This document shows positions 1-5,687 of a stretch of 5,687 nucleotides of DNA, in pieces. The DNA comes from Deltaproteobacteria bacterium (GTDB taxonomy: Bacteria; Desulfobacterota; Binatia; Binatales; Binataceae), in NCBI GenBank assembly GCA_003161515.1, contig PMOH01000191.1:1-5687 (forward strand), in the 5' to 3' direction. The translations under genes were made by a program, and so were the position numbers. Within the stretch, counting starts at the first letter, position 1, and each line of letters opens with the position of its first letter. Under the pieces are notes generated by a model, which was not told where the DNA came from, made no database searches, and saw only the letters and a list, made by a program, of their open reading frames with translations.

Positions 1-201
1 AAGCTGCGCCAGCCCGCCGTTTTCGCCGCCGGTGAGCATGACGTGGTCGGCAAAATGATTCCCGGCGGCTACGAGTTGGCCGGCGCGTTCACGCCGAATC
101 TGAAAAAGAAAGTGATAATCCCGGGCGCCGGCCATTGGGTCCAGCAAGAGCGTCCCAAAGAGATCAACCAGGTCCTGATCGAGTTCCTGAAAAGCCTGTG
201 A
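1..201 (+). CDS. alpha/beta hydrolase, epoxide hydrolase-like (C-terminal part only)
   Basis: The 5' end lies outside the window; 66 codons remain, read in the first frame and ending at TGA 199-201. The fragment holds the last two elements of an alpha/beta hydrolase catalytic site. A strand-turn PAVFAAGEHDVV (residues 5-16) has Asp14 at the usual place of the catalytic acid. The stretch IIPGAGHWVQQERPKEIN (39-56) carries the catalytic His45. The GHW.QQERP.E.N pattern followed by an amphipathic terminal helix (VLIEFLKSL) is typical of soluble epoxide hydrolases and related hydrolases of about 300 residues. Members use a nucleophile-Asp/His pair to open epoxides, or act on esters or halides; the nucleophile that would decide this is upstream and not visible. 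No signal peptide can be judged. The family is fairly certain, the substrate unknown. The following kinase gene appears to have its own promoter, so an operon is not implied. Confidence 0.85.
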   Translation, partial: KLRQPAVFAAGEHDVVGKMIPGGYELAGAFTPNLKKKVIIPGAGHWVQQERPKEINQVLIEFLKSL

Positions 202-227
202 GACCCACTCCGAGTCTCAACACTTCC

Positions 228-257
228 TTGGCATTGCGAGCCGCTACGTTTTAGTAT
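228..257 (+). promoter_or_regulatory. candidate sigma70-type promoter for the hybrid kinase gene
   Basis: TTGGCA at 228-233 matches five of six bases of the -35 consensus. After an 18-bp spacer, TAGTAT at 252-257 matches four of six of the -10 consensus. The AT-richer stretch TTTTAGTAT stands out in GC-rich surroundings, in the only gap between the hydrolase stop and the kinase start. Transcription would begin near 263-266, giving a leader of roughly 37 bases. This is pattern matching only. Confidence 0.4.
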
Positions 258-264
258 CAGCCCA

Positions 265-291
265 GCGCCGCTACCTTCCCCTGAGCGGCGC
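265..291 (+). promoter_or_regulatory. 8-bp perfect GC-rich stem-loop in the kinase mRNA leader
   Basis: GCGCCGCT (265-272) and AGCGGCGC (284-291) are exact reverse complements separated by an 11-base loop (ACCTTCCCCTG). The stem ends 10 bases before the ATG at 302. No run of T follows, so it does not look like an intrinsic terminator of the hydrolase gene. If the candidate promoter at 228-257 is used, the hairpin would sit at the very 5' end of the mRNA, where such structures can protect transcripts or modulate ribosome access. The structure is seen; its role is inferred. Confidence 0.45.
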
Positions 292-295
292 GCCC

Positions 296-304
296 GAGGA
301 CATG
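296..304 (+). promoter_or_regulatory. weak, closely spaced ribosome binding site and ATG of the kinase
   Basis: GAGG at 296-299 is the only purine-rich Shine-Dalgarno-like stretch before ATG 302-304, with only two bases between them, which is shorter than usual. The reading frame stays open upstream but offers no better start. The protein begins to match the family N-terminal domain soon after this ATG, so 302 is the preferred start. Confidence 0.4.
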
Positions 305-3300
305 ACCGACAAAAAGGCCGACGCAGTCAAGGCTCCTACATTCCTCTCTGGCAATGGCGAATTGGCTTCGCTGATGCGGTCCCGCGACTGGAGCCATACG
401 AGCCTGGGATCGCCCCAAAACTGGCCCGACAGTTTGAAGACCGTGGTTCGAATCATGCTCGATTCGCGCTACGCCATCTGGATTGGCTGGGGTCCCGAGC
501 TGGCGTTCCTGTACAACGACGCCTATCGCGAGATGACGCTCGGCAAGAAGCATCCCGGGGCTCTCGGCCGGCCTGCCGCCGAAGTTTGGCCGGAGGCGTG
601 GCCGGATTTAGCGCCAAGGGTCGAGGAAGTCGTCAAGCATGGCAAGGCGACTTACGATGAGGATCTCTTCCTGCTACTCGAACGGTCCGGCTTCCCCGAA
701 GAGACCTATCATACGTTCTCATACAGCCCGCTGCCGGACGACAACGGCAAGATAGGCGGCCTGCTCTGCATCGTCGTCGAAGATACCAACCGGTACATCG
801 CGGAACGGCGGCTGACTGTATTGCGTGAAACAGCGGCGCTAATCGCCAACACGCGCGAGATCGACGAGTTATTCGCCGCGATTGGCGGGCGCGTCGGCGC
901 CAACCTCTACGATATTCCTTTCAGCCTGATTTATCTGATCGAGCCGGACGGCGAGCGCGCACGCCTGGTCTCGCGCACCGGAATCGACGCCGCACATCCG
1001 GCTGCTCCACGCATCATTCAAATAGGCGCGGCTGGCGAACCATGGCCCATAAGCGAGGTGCTCGCGAGATCTGAAGAGGTACTCGTCAACGACCTCGCCG
1101 AGCGCTTTCCGAACTTGCCCGCAGGTGCGTGGCGCGAGAGTCCGCACAGCGCGGTTGCTGTGCCGATTCCTCATCAGGGGCAGGAGAAGCCGGCCGGTGT
1201 GTTAATCGCCGGCCTCAATCCACATCGGCCCTTTAACGACAACTATCGCGGATTCATCAAACTGCTGGCCGGGCAGATTGCCGCTGGCCTGGCCGACGTT
1301 CGCGCTTACGAGGAAGAAAGGAAGCGCGCCGAGGCTCTGGCTGAAATCAACCGCGCCAAGACCACATTCTTTTCGAACGCCAGCCATGAGTTTCGCACGC
1401 CGCTTACACTGATGTTGGGACCGCTCGAAGAACTGCTCGGGCGCGACGGCGACTCTGCCGCAGTCACGGCCAGCCGCGACGAAATCGAACTGATCCACCG
1501 CAACGGACTCCGGCTGCTCAGGCTCGTGAACACCCTGCTCGACTTCTCGCGAATTGAAGCGGGCCGTTTCGAAGGGGTGTACGAGCCAACCGATCTCGCA
1601 GCTTACACCGCCGAACTTGCCAGCACTTTTCGCTCGGCAATGGATCAGGCCGGGCTGCGCTATGTGATTGATTGTGCACCGCTGCCGGAGCCGGCTTACG
1701 TCGATCGCGACATGTGGGAGAAGATCGTTCTCAACCTGCTGTCGAATGCGTTCAAATATACCCTCGAGGGTGAAATCGGGATCTCACTTCGCGTTCCGCC
1801 CGATGGCAAGAGCGCGGAGTTCACCGTGCGCGACACGGGAACCGGCATCCCGACGCATGAGATACCGCGCCTGTTCGAGCGCTTTCATCGTATCGAGGGC
1901 CAGGTCGGACGAACCCACGAAGGCACCGGCATCGGGCTGGCTCTGGTGCAGGAACTGGTGCGGCTTCACGGCGGTAACATTCGCGTTGATACCGCACCCG
2001 GAAAAGGATCGGCGTTCACCATCACGATGCCGCTGGGCGCCTCGCATCTGCCGCCGGATCGCATCAAGAGTGCGCGGGTACTCGCGTCAACTGAACCGCG
2101 CGCTCTAGCATTCGTCGAAGAGGCTCTTAGATGGTTGCCCGGCGAGCCGCTGGCCGAGCACGCGATCCAAAACGAATCGGCGACTCATTCCTTTATTGGT
2201 ACCGGCCATTCCACCGACAAGGCGCTCGTTCTTATCGCTGACGACAACGCTGATATGCGCGACTACCTTCGCCGACTGCTTGGCGATCGCTACGCAGTCG
2301 AGGCAGTCAGCGACGGGCAGGCTGCGCTCGAATCCGCACGGCGGCGAAAACCGCACCTCGTGCTGAGCGACGTAATGATGCCACGACTCGACGGCTTCGG
2401 CCTGCTGCACGCGCTGCGTAGCGACGGCGATCTCCGCGACGTGCCGGTCATTCTGCTCTCGGCTCGCGCCGGTGAGGAGGCGAGCATCGAGGGTCTCGAC
2501 GCCGGCGCCGACGACTACCTGATCAAGCCGTTCGGCGCTCGCGAGTTGCTCGCGCGCGTCCGCGCCAACCTCGACATAGCGGCGCAGCGCCGCGAGGCTG
2601 AAGCCGTGACGCGCCGCCTCAACGAGACACTCGAGCTTCAGATGGCCGAGCGCACGGCCGAGTTGCAGGCCAAGGAAGCGCGCCTGCGCACGATCTTCGA
2701 AACCAGTTATACCTACCTGGGCCTCATGTCGCTTGACGGCAGGGTGCTGGACGCCAATGCCACCTCGCTCGCCGGTATCGAGGCTTCGCGTGAAGATGTC
2801 CTCGGCAAGCCGTTCTGGGAGACGCCATGGTTCACCGGCACTCCCGGCATGCCTGAAATGGTGCGCGCGGCGATCCCGATCGTTGCGAGCGGCGAAATCG
2901 TGCGCCAGGAAATTCACGTGAACCTGCCTGCCGGCGGCTGGCGATGGTTCGAGTTTCAGATGCGTCCGGTGCGCGACGCGAATGGCGCCGTGGTCGCCAT
3001 CGTGCCCGAAGCGGTCGAGGTGACCGGACGGCGGCAAGCCGAGGAAGCATTGCGGCAAGCGCAAAAGATGGAAACGATCGGCCAACTCACCGGCGGCATC
3101 GCCCACGACTTCAACAATCTGCTCCAGGTCATCGCAGGTAATCTTTATCTTTTGCAGCAGCGGGTCGAGAAGCGCAGCTATTCGGACCTGGGACGGCTAA
3201 TCGAACGCGGCATCCTGGGTACACAACGCGCAGCAACGCTGACCCAGCGATTGCTCGCATTCTCGCGGCGGCAACCTCTGGATCCCAAGGCGCTCGACAT

Positions 3301-3433
3301 AAACGCCTGGTTACCGGCATGTCAGATCTTTTGCAGCGCAGCCTGGGCGAGTCTATCCGCATCGAAACGGTACTTGCAGCCGGACTGTGGCGCAGCTTTG
3401 CCGATGCGAGCGAACTCGAGAACGCATTGCTGA
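302..3433 (+). CDS. hybrid sensor histidine kinase/response regulator, 5' part of a frameshifted gene
   Basis: This 1043-residue product autophosphorylates on His and passes phosphate to Asp in a cytosolic phosphorelay; no signal peptide or membrane segment is seen. Domains in order: PAS-like sensor (about 25-165, with WGPELAFLYNDAYR); GAF (about 175-335); HisKA with phospho-His362 in SHEFRTPLT; HATPase (about 465-585) with N-box NLLSNAFKYT (478-487), DTGTGIP (Asp511) and GTGIGL (541); receiver (about 642-760) with Asp647/Asp648, phospho-Asp690, Ser720 and Lys742; coiled coil (about 760-800); PAS (about 796-915); and a second HisKA with His935 in GIAHDFNN. After Ala1002 the homology stops and a 41-residue tail with four Cys follows. 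The expected sequence (LVTGMSDLL...) continues in the -1 frame. The first kinase-receiver module is intact. The second lacks its ATPase and receiver, which lie in 3319-4206. No DNA-binding output domain is present. The sensed ligand is unknown. Confidence 0.9.
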   Translation: MTDKKADAVKAPTFLSGNGELASLMRSRDWSHTSLGSPQNWPDSLKTVVRIMLDSRYAIWIGWGPELAFLYNDAYREMTLGKKHPGALGRPAAEVWPEAWPDLAPRVEEVVKHGKATYDEDLFLLLERSGFPEETYHTFSYSPLPDDNGKIGGLLCIVVEDTNRYIAERRLTVLRETAALIANTREIDELFAAIGGRVGANLYDIPFSLIYLIEPDGERARLVSRTGIDAAHPAAPRIIQIGAAGEPWPISEVLARSEEVLVNDLAERFPNLPAGAWRESPHSAVAVPIPHQGQEKPAGVLIAGLNPHRPFNDNYRGFIKLLAGQIAAGLADVRAYEEERKRAEALAEINRAKTTFFSNASHEFRTPLTLMLGPLEELLGRDGDSAAVTASRDEIELIHRNGLRLLRLVNTLLDFSRIEAGRFEGVYEPTDLAAYTAELASTFRSAMDQAGLRYVIDCAPLPEPAYVDRDMWEKIVLNLLSNAFKYTLEGEIGISLRVPPDGKSAEFTVRDTGTGIPTHEIPRLFERFHRIEGQVGRTHEGTGIGLALVQELVRLHGGNIRVDTAPGKGSAFTITMPLGASHLPPDRIKSARVLASTEPRALAFVEEALRWLPGEPLAEHAIQNESATHSFIGTGHSTDKALVLIADDNADMRDYLRRLLGDRYAVEAVSDGQAALESARRRKPHLVLSDVMMPRLDGFGLLHALRSDGDLRDVPVILLSARAGEEASIEGLDAGADDYLIKPFGARELLARVRANLDIAAQRREAEAVTRRLNETLELQMAERTAELQAKEARLRTIFETSYTYLGLMSLDGRVLDANATSLAGIEASREDVLGKPFWETPWFTGTPGMPEMVRAAIPIVASGEIVRQEIHVNLPAGGWRWFEFQMRPVRDANGAVVAIVPEAVEVTGRRQAEEALRQAQKMETIGQLTGGIAHDFNNLLQVIAGNLYLLQQRVEKRSYSDLGRLIERGILGTQRAATLTQRLLAFSRRQPLDPKALDINAWLPACQIFCSAAWASLSASKRYLQPDCGAALPMRANSRTHC
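3305..3310 (+). other. apparent one-base deletion (frameshift) inside the hybrid kinase gene
   Basis: The upstream frame encodes a well-formed kinase up to ...LDPKALDINA (codon GCC 3305-3307). The normal continuation LVTGMSDLLQRSLGE begins with CTG at 3307-3309, in the -1 frame, so the C at 3307 would have to be read twice. The simplest explanation is one base lost, as if GCC CTG or GCG CTG had become GCCTG. The -1 frame is open from 3142 (stop TAA at 3139-3141), and the upstream frame terminates at 3431-3433. I see no slippery heptamer such as A AAA AAG at the junction, which argues against programmed frameshifting. Either a real mutation or a sequencing/assembly error is possible. Confidence 0.85.
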
Positions 3434-4206
3434 ATCTCGCGGTGAATGCGCGCGACGCCATGCCCCAAGGCGGCACGCTCACTATCGAAACCGCTAACGC
3501 GAGGATTGACGACGCCTATGCGGCTTCAAACGAAGACGTGATCCCCGGCGAATACGTAATGATTGCGGTCACCGATACTGGAACGGGAATGACCAGCGAA
3601 GTTATAGCCCGTGCTTTCGAGCCATTCTTTACCACCAAGGATGCCGGACACGGCACCGGACTTGGCCTCTCCCAGGTCTATGGCTTCGTCAAGCAATCCG
3701 GCGGTCACTTAAAGATCGACAGTGAGCCCAACACCGGCACTACGGTCCGGATCTATATGCCCAGGATGGTGGATGAGCCCACGGAAAGGATCAATCAAGC
3801 GGTGCGATCACCCCTGATGGCCGGCACCAGGGAAGAGATCATCCTCGTGGTCGAAGATGACGAGGACGTGCGGGCTAATACGACCACCATGCTGCGTGAC
3901 TTAGGCTACGGAGTGTTGGAGGCGTCTGATGGGCCAAGCGCGCTCCGGCTCATCGAAGGCCGATCCGACATTGACCTGCTGTTCACCGACATCGGACTCC
4001 CAGGCGGCCTCAATGGGCGCCAATTGGCGGACGAGGCACGATTGCAAAGGCCTCTTCTAAGAGTGCTCTTTACCAGTGGCTATGCGCGGAGTGCCATTGT
4101 GCATCAAGGGAGACTCGATCCCGGCGTCGAACTGCTTTCCAAACCTTTCACGCTTGCGCAGCTGGCGACAAAAATCAGGCAGATTTTGAATCGCGCCGAC
4201 CGGTGA
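3319..4206 (+). CDS. HATPase plus receiver, 3' part of the frameshifted hybrid histidine kinase
   Basis: The 295-residue reading frame supplies what the upstream ORF lacks: the ATP-binding half of the second kinase and a terminal receiver. Visible motifs are N-box ELENALLNLAVNARDAMP (residues 32-48; Asn39 and Asn43), DTGTGM (86-91), F-box EPFFTTK (101-107), G2 box GTGLGLSQVYGFV (112-124), then a receiver (about 173-292) with the acidic cluster EDDED (179-183), phospho-Asp224 in LFTDIGLPG, Thr252/Ser253 and Lys275 in SKPF. It lacks a phosphoacceptor His helix, so on its own it could not be a normal kinase. ATG 3319 overlaps the upstream ORF by 115 bases and has no Shine-Dalgarno sequence before it (ACGCCTGGTTACCGGC), so independent translation is doubtful; 3319 is simply the first ATG at hand. 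Joined to the upstream ORF by adding one base, the gene gives one protein of about 1301 residues. Confidence 0.85.
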   Translation: MSDLLQRSLGESIRIETVLAAGLWRSFADASELENALLNLAVNARDAMPQGGTLTIETANARIDDAYAASNEDVIPGEYVMIAVTDTGTGMTSEVIARAFEPFFTTKDAGHGTGLGLSQVYGFVKQSGGHLKIDSEPNTGTTVRIYMPRMVDEPTERINQAVRSPLMAGTREEIILVVEDDEDVRANTTTMLRDLGYGVLEASDGPSALRLIEGRSDIDLLFTDIGLPGGLNGRQLADEARLQRPLLRVLFTSGYARSAIVHQGRLDPGVELLSKPFTLAQLATKIRQILNRADR

Positions 4207-4289
4207 CCGCAGTCGGCATCCGGCAGGGACAACCGCGGCACTGTTGAGCTAATATCCTGCGAAACTGTGCGCTTGCTGGCGCGCATCGC

Positions 4290-4302
4290 GAGGAGAAGCT
4301 TG
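4290..4302 (+). promoter_or_regulatory. ribosome binding site and TTG start of the ABC transporter
   Basis: GAGGAG at 4290-4295 lies four bases before TTG 4300-4302. It is the strongest Shine-Dalgarno sequence in the window and decides the start. The frame is open back to the kinase stop at 4204-4206. GTG 4267 and TTG 4273 are possible alternatives but lack such a site. The protein from TTG 4300 starts (M)NRFDRVFWKKVWSL, matching the usual short N-terminus of this transporter family. Confidence 0.75.
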
Positions 4303-5687
4303 AACAGATTCGATCGCGTCTTCTGGAAGAAAGTATGGTCGCTCACCAAACTTTACTGGACCTCAAAGGAGCGCGGCTTAGGCCTCAAGCTGCTCGGATG
4401 GGTCGCCTTTCTCAGTGCTTCTGCGATTGCGCTCGGGGCCTATAGCTCTTATTTGAACCGGGATTCGACCAACGCGCTGGTAGGGAAGCACCTCGCGCAG
4501 TTCTATCATCTCATGTTGATCTGGGTCGCGGTGACCGCCCTCACTGTAGTCATCTCGGTCGTCGGCCTATACCTTGCGAGCCTGCTTTACATCGAATGGC
4601 GCCAGTGGCTGACTCACTACTTCACCGATGCGGGATTCGCCCATCGCGCGTTCTACCGGATGGGACTGCTCGGCAAAGTCGATAATCCCGATCAACGAAT
4701 CAGCGACGACATCGGCGCGTTCGTTACCTCAACCGAGACCCTGACTGTGACGGTGGTATTTGCTATCGCCGGGGTAGTCACCTATTTCGCGATTCTGTGG
4801 TCCATTTCATCGTCACTGGCATTGATTCTGATCGGCTATGCGGTGCTGGGCACTTATTTTTCCGTCGTGATCGGACGGCGGCTGGTCGGCCTCAACTACT
4901 ACCAGGAAAGGTATCAGGCGGATTTCCGGTTCGGGCTGGTTCACGTGCGCGACAACGTGGAACCTATTTTCCTCTACGGAGGCGAACAGCTTGAACGCGA
5001 GCAGTTGCGTCGCCGCTTTTCGAAAGTCGTGGACAACTACAAGCAGCTCATCCTGTGGCAGCGCAATCTTGGATTCTTCACCAGCTCCTATGGCGGCGTG
5101 GTGGCACTGGTGCCTTATTGGTTTCTCGCCGGGACCTACATCGCCGCCCACCTCCAGTTCGGGCAAGTGGTCCAGGCCGCCGCCGCCTTCATGTCGCTGC
5201 ACGGGGCTCTCTCGGTCGTCGTCACCAGTTTTCCGTCACTGGCCGAATACGCCAACCAGGTGACCCGGCTGAGCGAATTCCTCGAGGAAGCCGAAGCCGC
5301 GCGCGAGGCCGAAACCGACGGGCGCGAGAAAATTGAAATCGTCGAAGCGCCACAGGTAAGGCTCGATCATCTGACCTTGCTCACGCCCGATGGAACTAGG
5401 ACTTTGATCTCCGACGTGAACGCAGACGCCAGCGCGCTCGAACCGCTCCTGGTCCAGGGTCCGAGCGGCAGCGGTAAGACCTCGCTGATGCGCGCGATTT
5501 CCGGACTATGGCGCGAGGGCCGCGGCACCGTGACCCGCCCCGCGCTGTCGGACGTGATGTTTCTCCCGCAAAGGCCTTACATGATACTCGGCTCGCTGCG
5601 CGATCAGCTGACCTATCCGCGAGCACAGGGACTAAGCGACGAACAACTGCGCGAAGGTTTGAACGCCGTGAATCTTTCAGACCTATA
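4300..5687 (+). CDS. ABC transporter, fused permease and ATP-binding protein, SbmA/BacA-YddA (ABCD-like) family, 3' truncated by the window
   Basis: 462 codons are present with no stop before the window end; family members run to about 550-620 residues, so roughly the last 100-150 are missing. The inner-membrane permease half has hydrophobic segments near residues 30-51, 68-97, 147-168, 170-191, 259-282 and 289-312. Family landmarks are YIEWRQWLT (97-105), DNPDQRISDDI (128-138) and ADFRFGLVHVRDNVEPIFLYGGE (207-229, Phe209 to Glu229 being the conserved core). The nucleotide-binding half starts near 350, with Walker A GPSGSGKTS (387-395, Lys393) and Q-loop LPQRP (422-426, Gln424). The signature motif, Walker B and H-loop lie beyond the edge. 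Relatives move peptides, cobalamin or fatty acyl compounds, and the sequence does not tell which. The protein would work as a homodimer. It starts 93 bp after the kinase stop on the same strand, so co-transcription is possible but unproven. Confidence 0.9.
   Translation, partial: MNRFDRVFWKKVWSLTKLYWTSKERGLGLKLLGWVAFLSASAIALGAYSSYLNRDSTNALVGKHLAQFYHLMLIWVAVTALTVVISVVGLYLASLLYIEWRQWLTHYFTDAGFAHRAFYRMGLLGKVDNPDQRISDDIGAFVTSTETLTVTVVFAIAGVVTYFAILWSISSSLALILIGYAVLGTYFSVVIGRRLVGLNYYQERYQADFRFGLVHVRDNVEPIFLYGGEQLEREQLRRRFSKVVDNYKQLILWQRNLGFFTSSYGGVVALVPYWFLAGTYIAAHLQFGQVVQAAAAFMSLHGALSVVVTSFPSLAEYANQVTRLSEFLEEAEAAREAETDGREKIEIVEAPQVRLDHLTLLTPDGTRTLISDVNADASALEPLLVQGPSGSGKTSLMRAISGLWREGRGTVTRPALSDVMFLPQRPYMILGSLRDQLTYPRAQGLSDEQLREGLNAVNLSDL

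Noticed and set aside
265..291. Stem-loop considered as a rho-independent terminator of the hydrolase gene
   Set aside because: The stem is GC-rich but is followed by CGCCCGAGGA, with no T tract, and it lies directly before the kinase start codon.
1668..2108. Same-strand 146-codon open frame inside the first kinase HATPase region
   Set aside because: It is Arg/Ser-rich out-of-frame reading of a clearly conserved kinase domain; no domain or start signal supports it.
3031..3060. Short direct repeat GCGGCAAGC twice within about 30 bases
   Set aside because: It encodes the repeating RRQAEEALRQA helix between the second PAS and HisKA domains, a common coiled-coil linker, and has no sign of mobile or regulatory origin.
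2105..3106. Long antisense open frame (333 codons) on the - strand
   Set aside because: It lies opposite the receiver and PAS regions of the kinase, shows no recognisable domain, and is His/Arg/Ala-rich as expected from the complement of GC-rich coding sequence.
3295..3325. Programmed -1 ribosomal frameshift as explanation of the split kinase
   Set aside because: No X XXY YYZ slippery heptamer and no evident Shine-Dalgarno-like stimulator are present at the junction (ATAAACGCCTGG), so a deletion or sequencing error is more likely.
4226..4255. Possible promoter GGGACA - 18 bp - TAATAT ahead of the ABC transporter
   Set aside because: Each box matches only four of six consensus bases, a level expected by chance, so it is not listed as a feature.
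4813..5202. Antisense 129-codon open frame opposite the ABC transporter permease
   Set aside because: The + strand frame carries clear family motifs throughout; the antisense product has no recognisable feature.

Overview
The window is GC-rich, densely coding bacterial DNA. Every supported gene lies on the + strand. Gene style (large hybrid sensor kinases, an epoxide-hydrolase-like alpha/beta hydrolase, an SbmA/YddA-type ABC exporter) suggests a soil or environmental proteobacterium, or another GC-rich environmental phylum. The sequence alone does not fix the taxon. I saw no tRNA, rRNA, CRISPR array, insertion sequence or integrase.

Layout: (1) Bases 1-201 are the last 66 codons of an alpha/beta hydrolase of the epoxide hydrolase type. 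(2) Bases 202-301 form a short leader with a plausible sigma70-type promoter (TTGGCA, 18 bp, TAGTAT) and a perfect 8-bp GC-rich stem-loop just before the next start codon. (3) Bases 302-4206 encode one very large hybrid histidine kinase, PAS-GAF-HisKA-HATPase-REC-coiled coil-PAS-HisKA-HATPase-REC. It is split into two overlapping reading frames by an apparent one-base deletion near 3305-3310. (4) Bases 4207-4299 are a 93-bp gap with no convincing terminator. (5) From a TTG codon at 4300 to the window end runs the first 462 codons of a fused permease/ATPase ABC transporter of the SbmA/BacA-YddA (ABCD-like) family. It is cut by the window edge before the ABC signature motif.

Working together: the kinase looks cytosolic, with no membrane segments seen. 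It carries two complete phosphorelay modules and no DNA-binding output domain, so any output must go through a partner encoded elsewhere. The same-strand ABC transporter could be co-expressed with it, but nothing in the window proves a functional link. The main point for a second look is the frameshift: if real, it separates the second kinase's phosphoacceptor helix from its ATP-binding and receiver domains; if it is a sequencing or assembly error, the gene is a single ORF of about 1301 codons.
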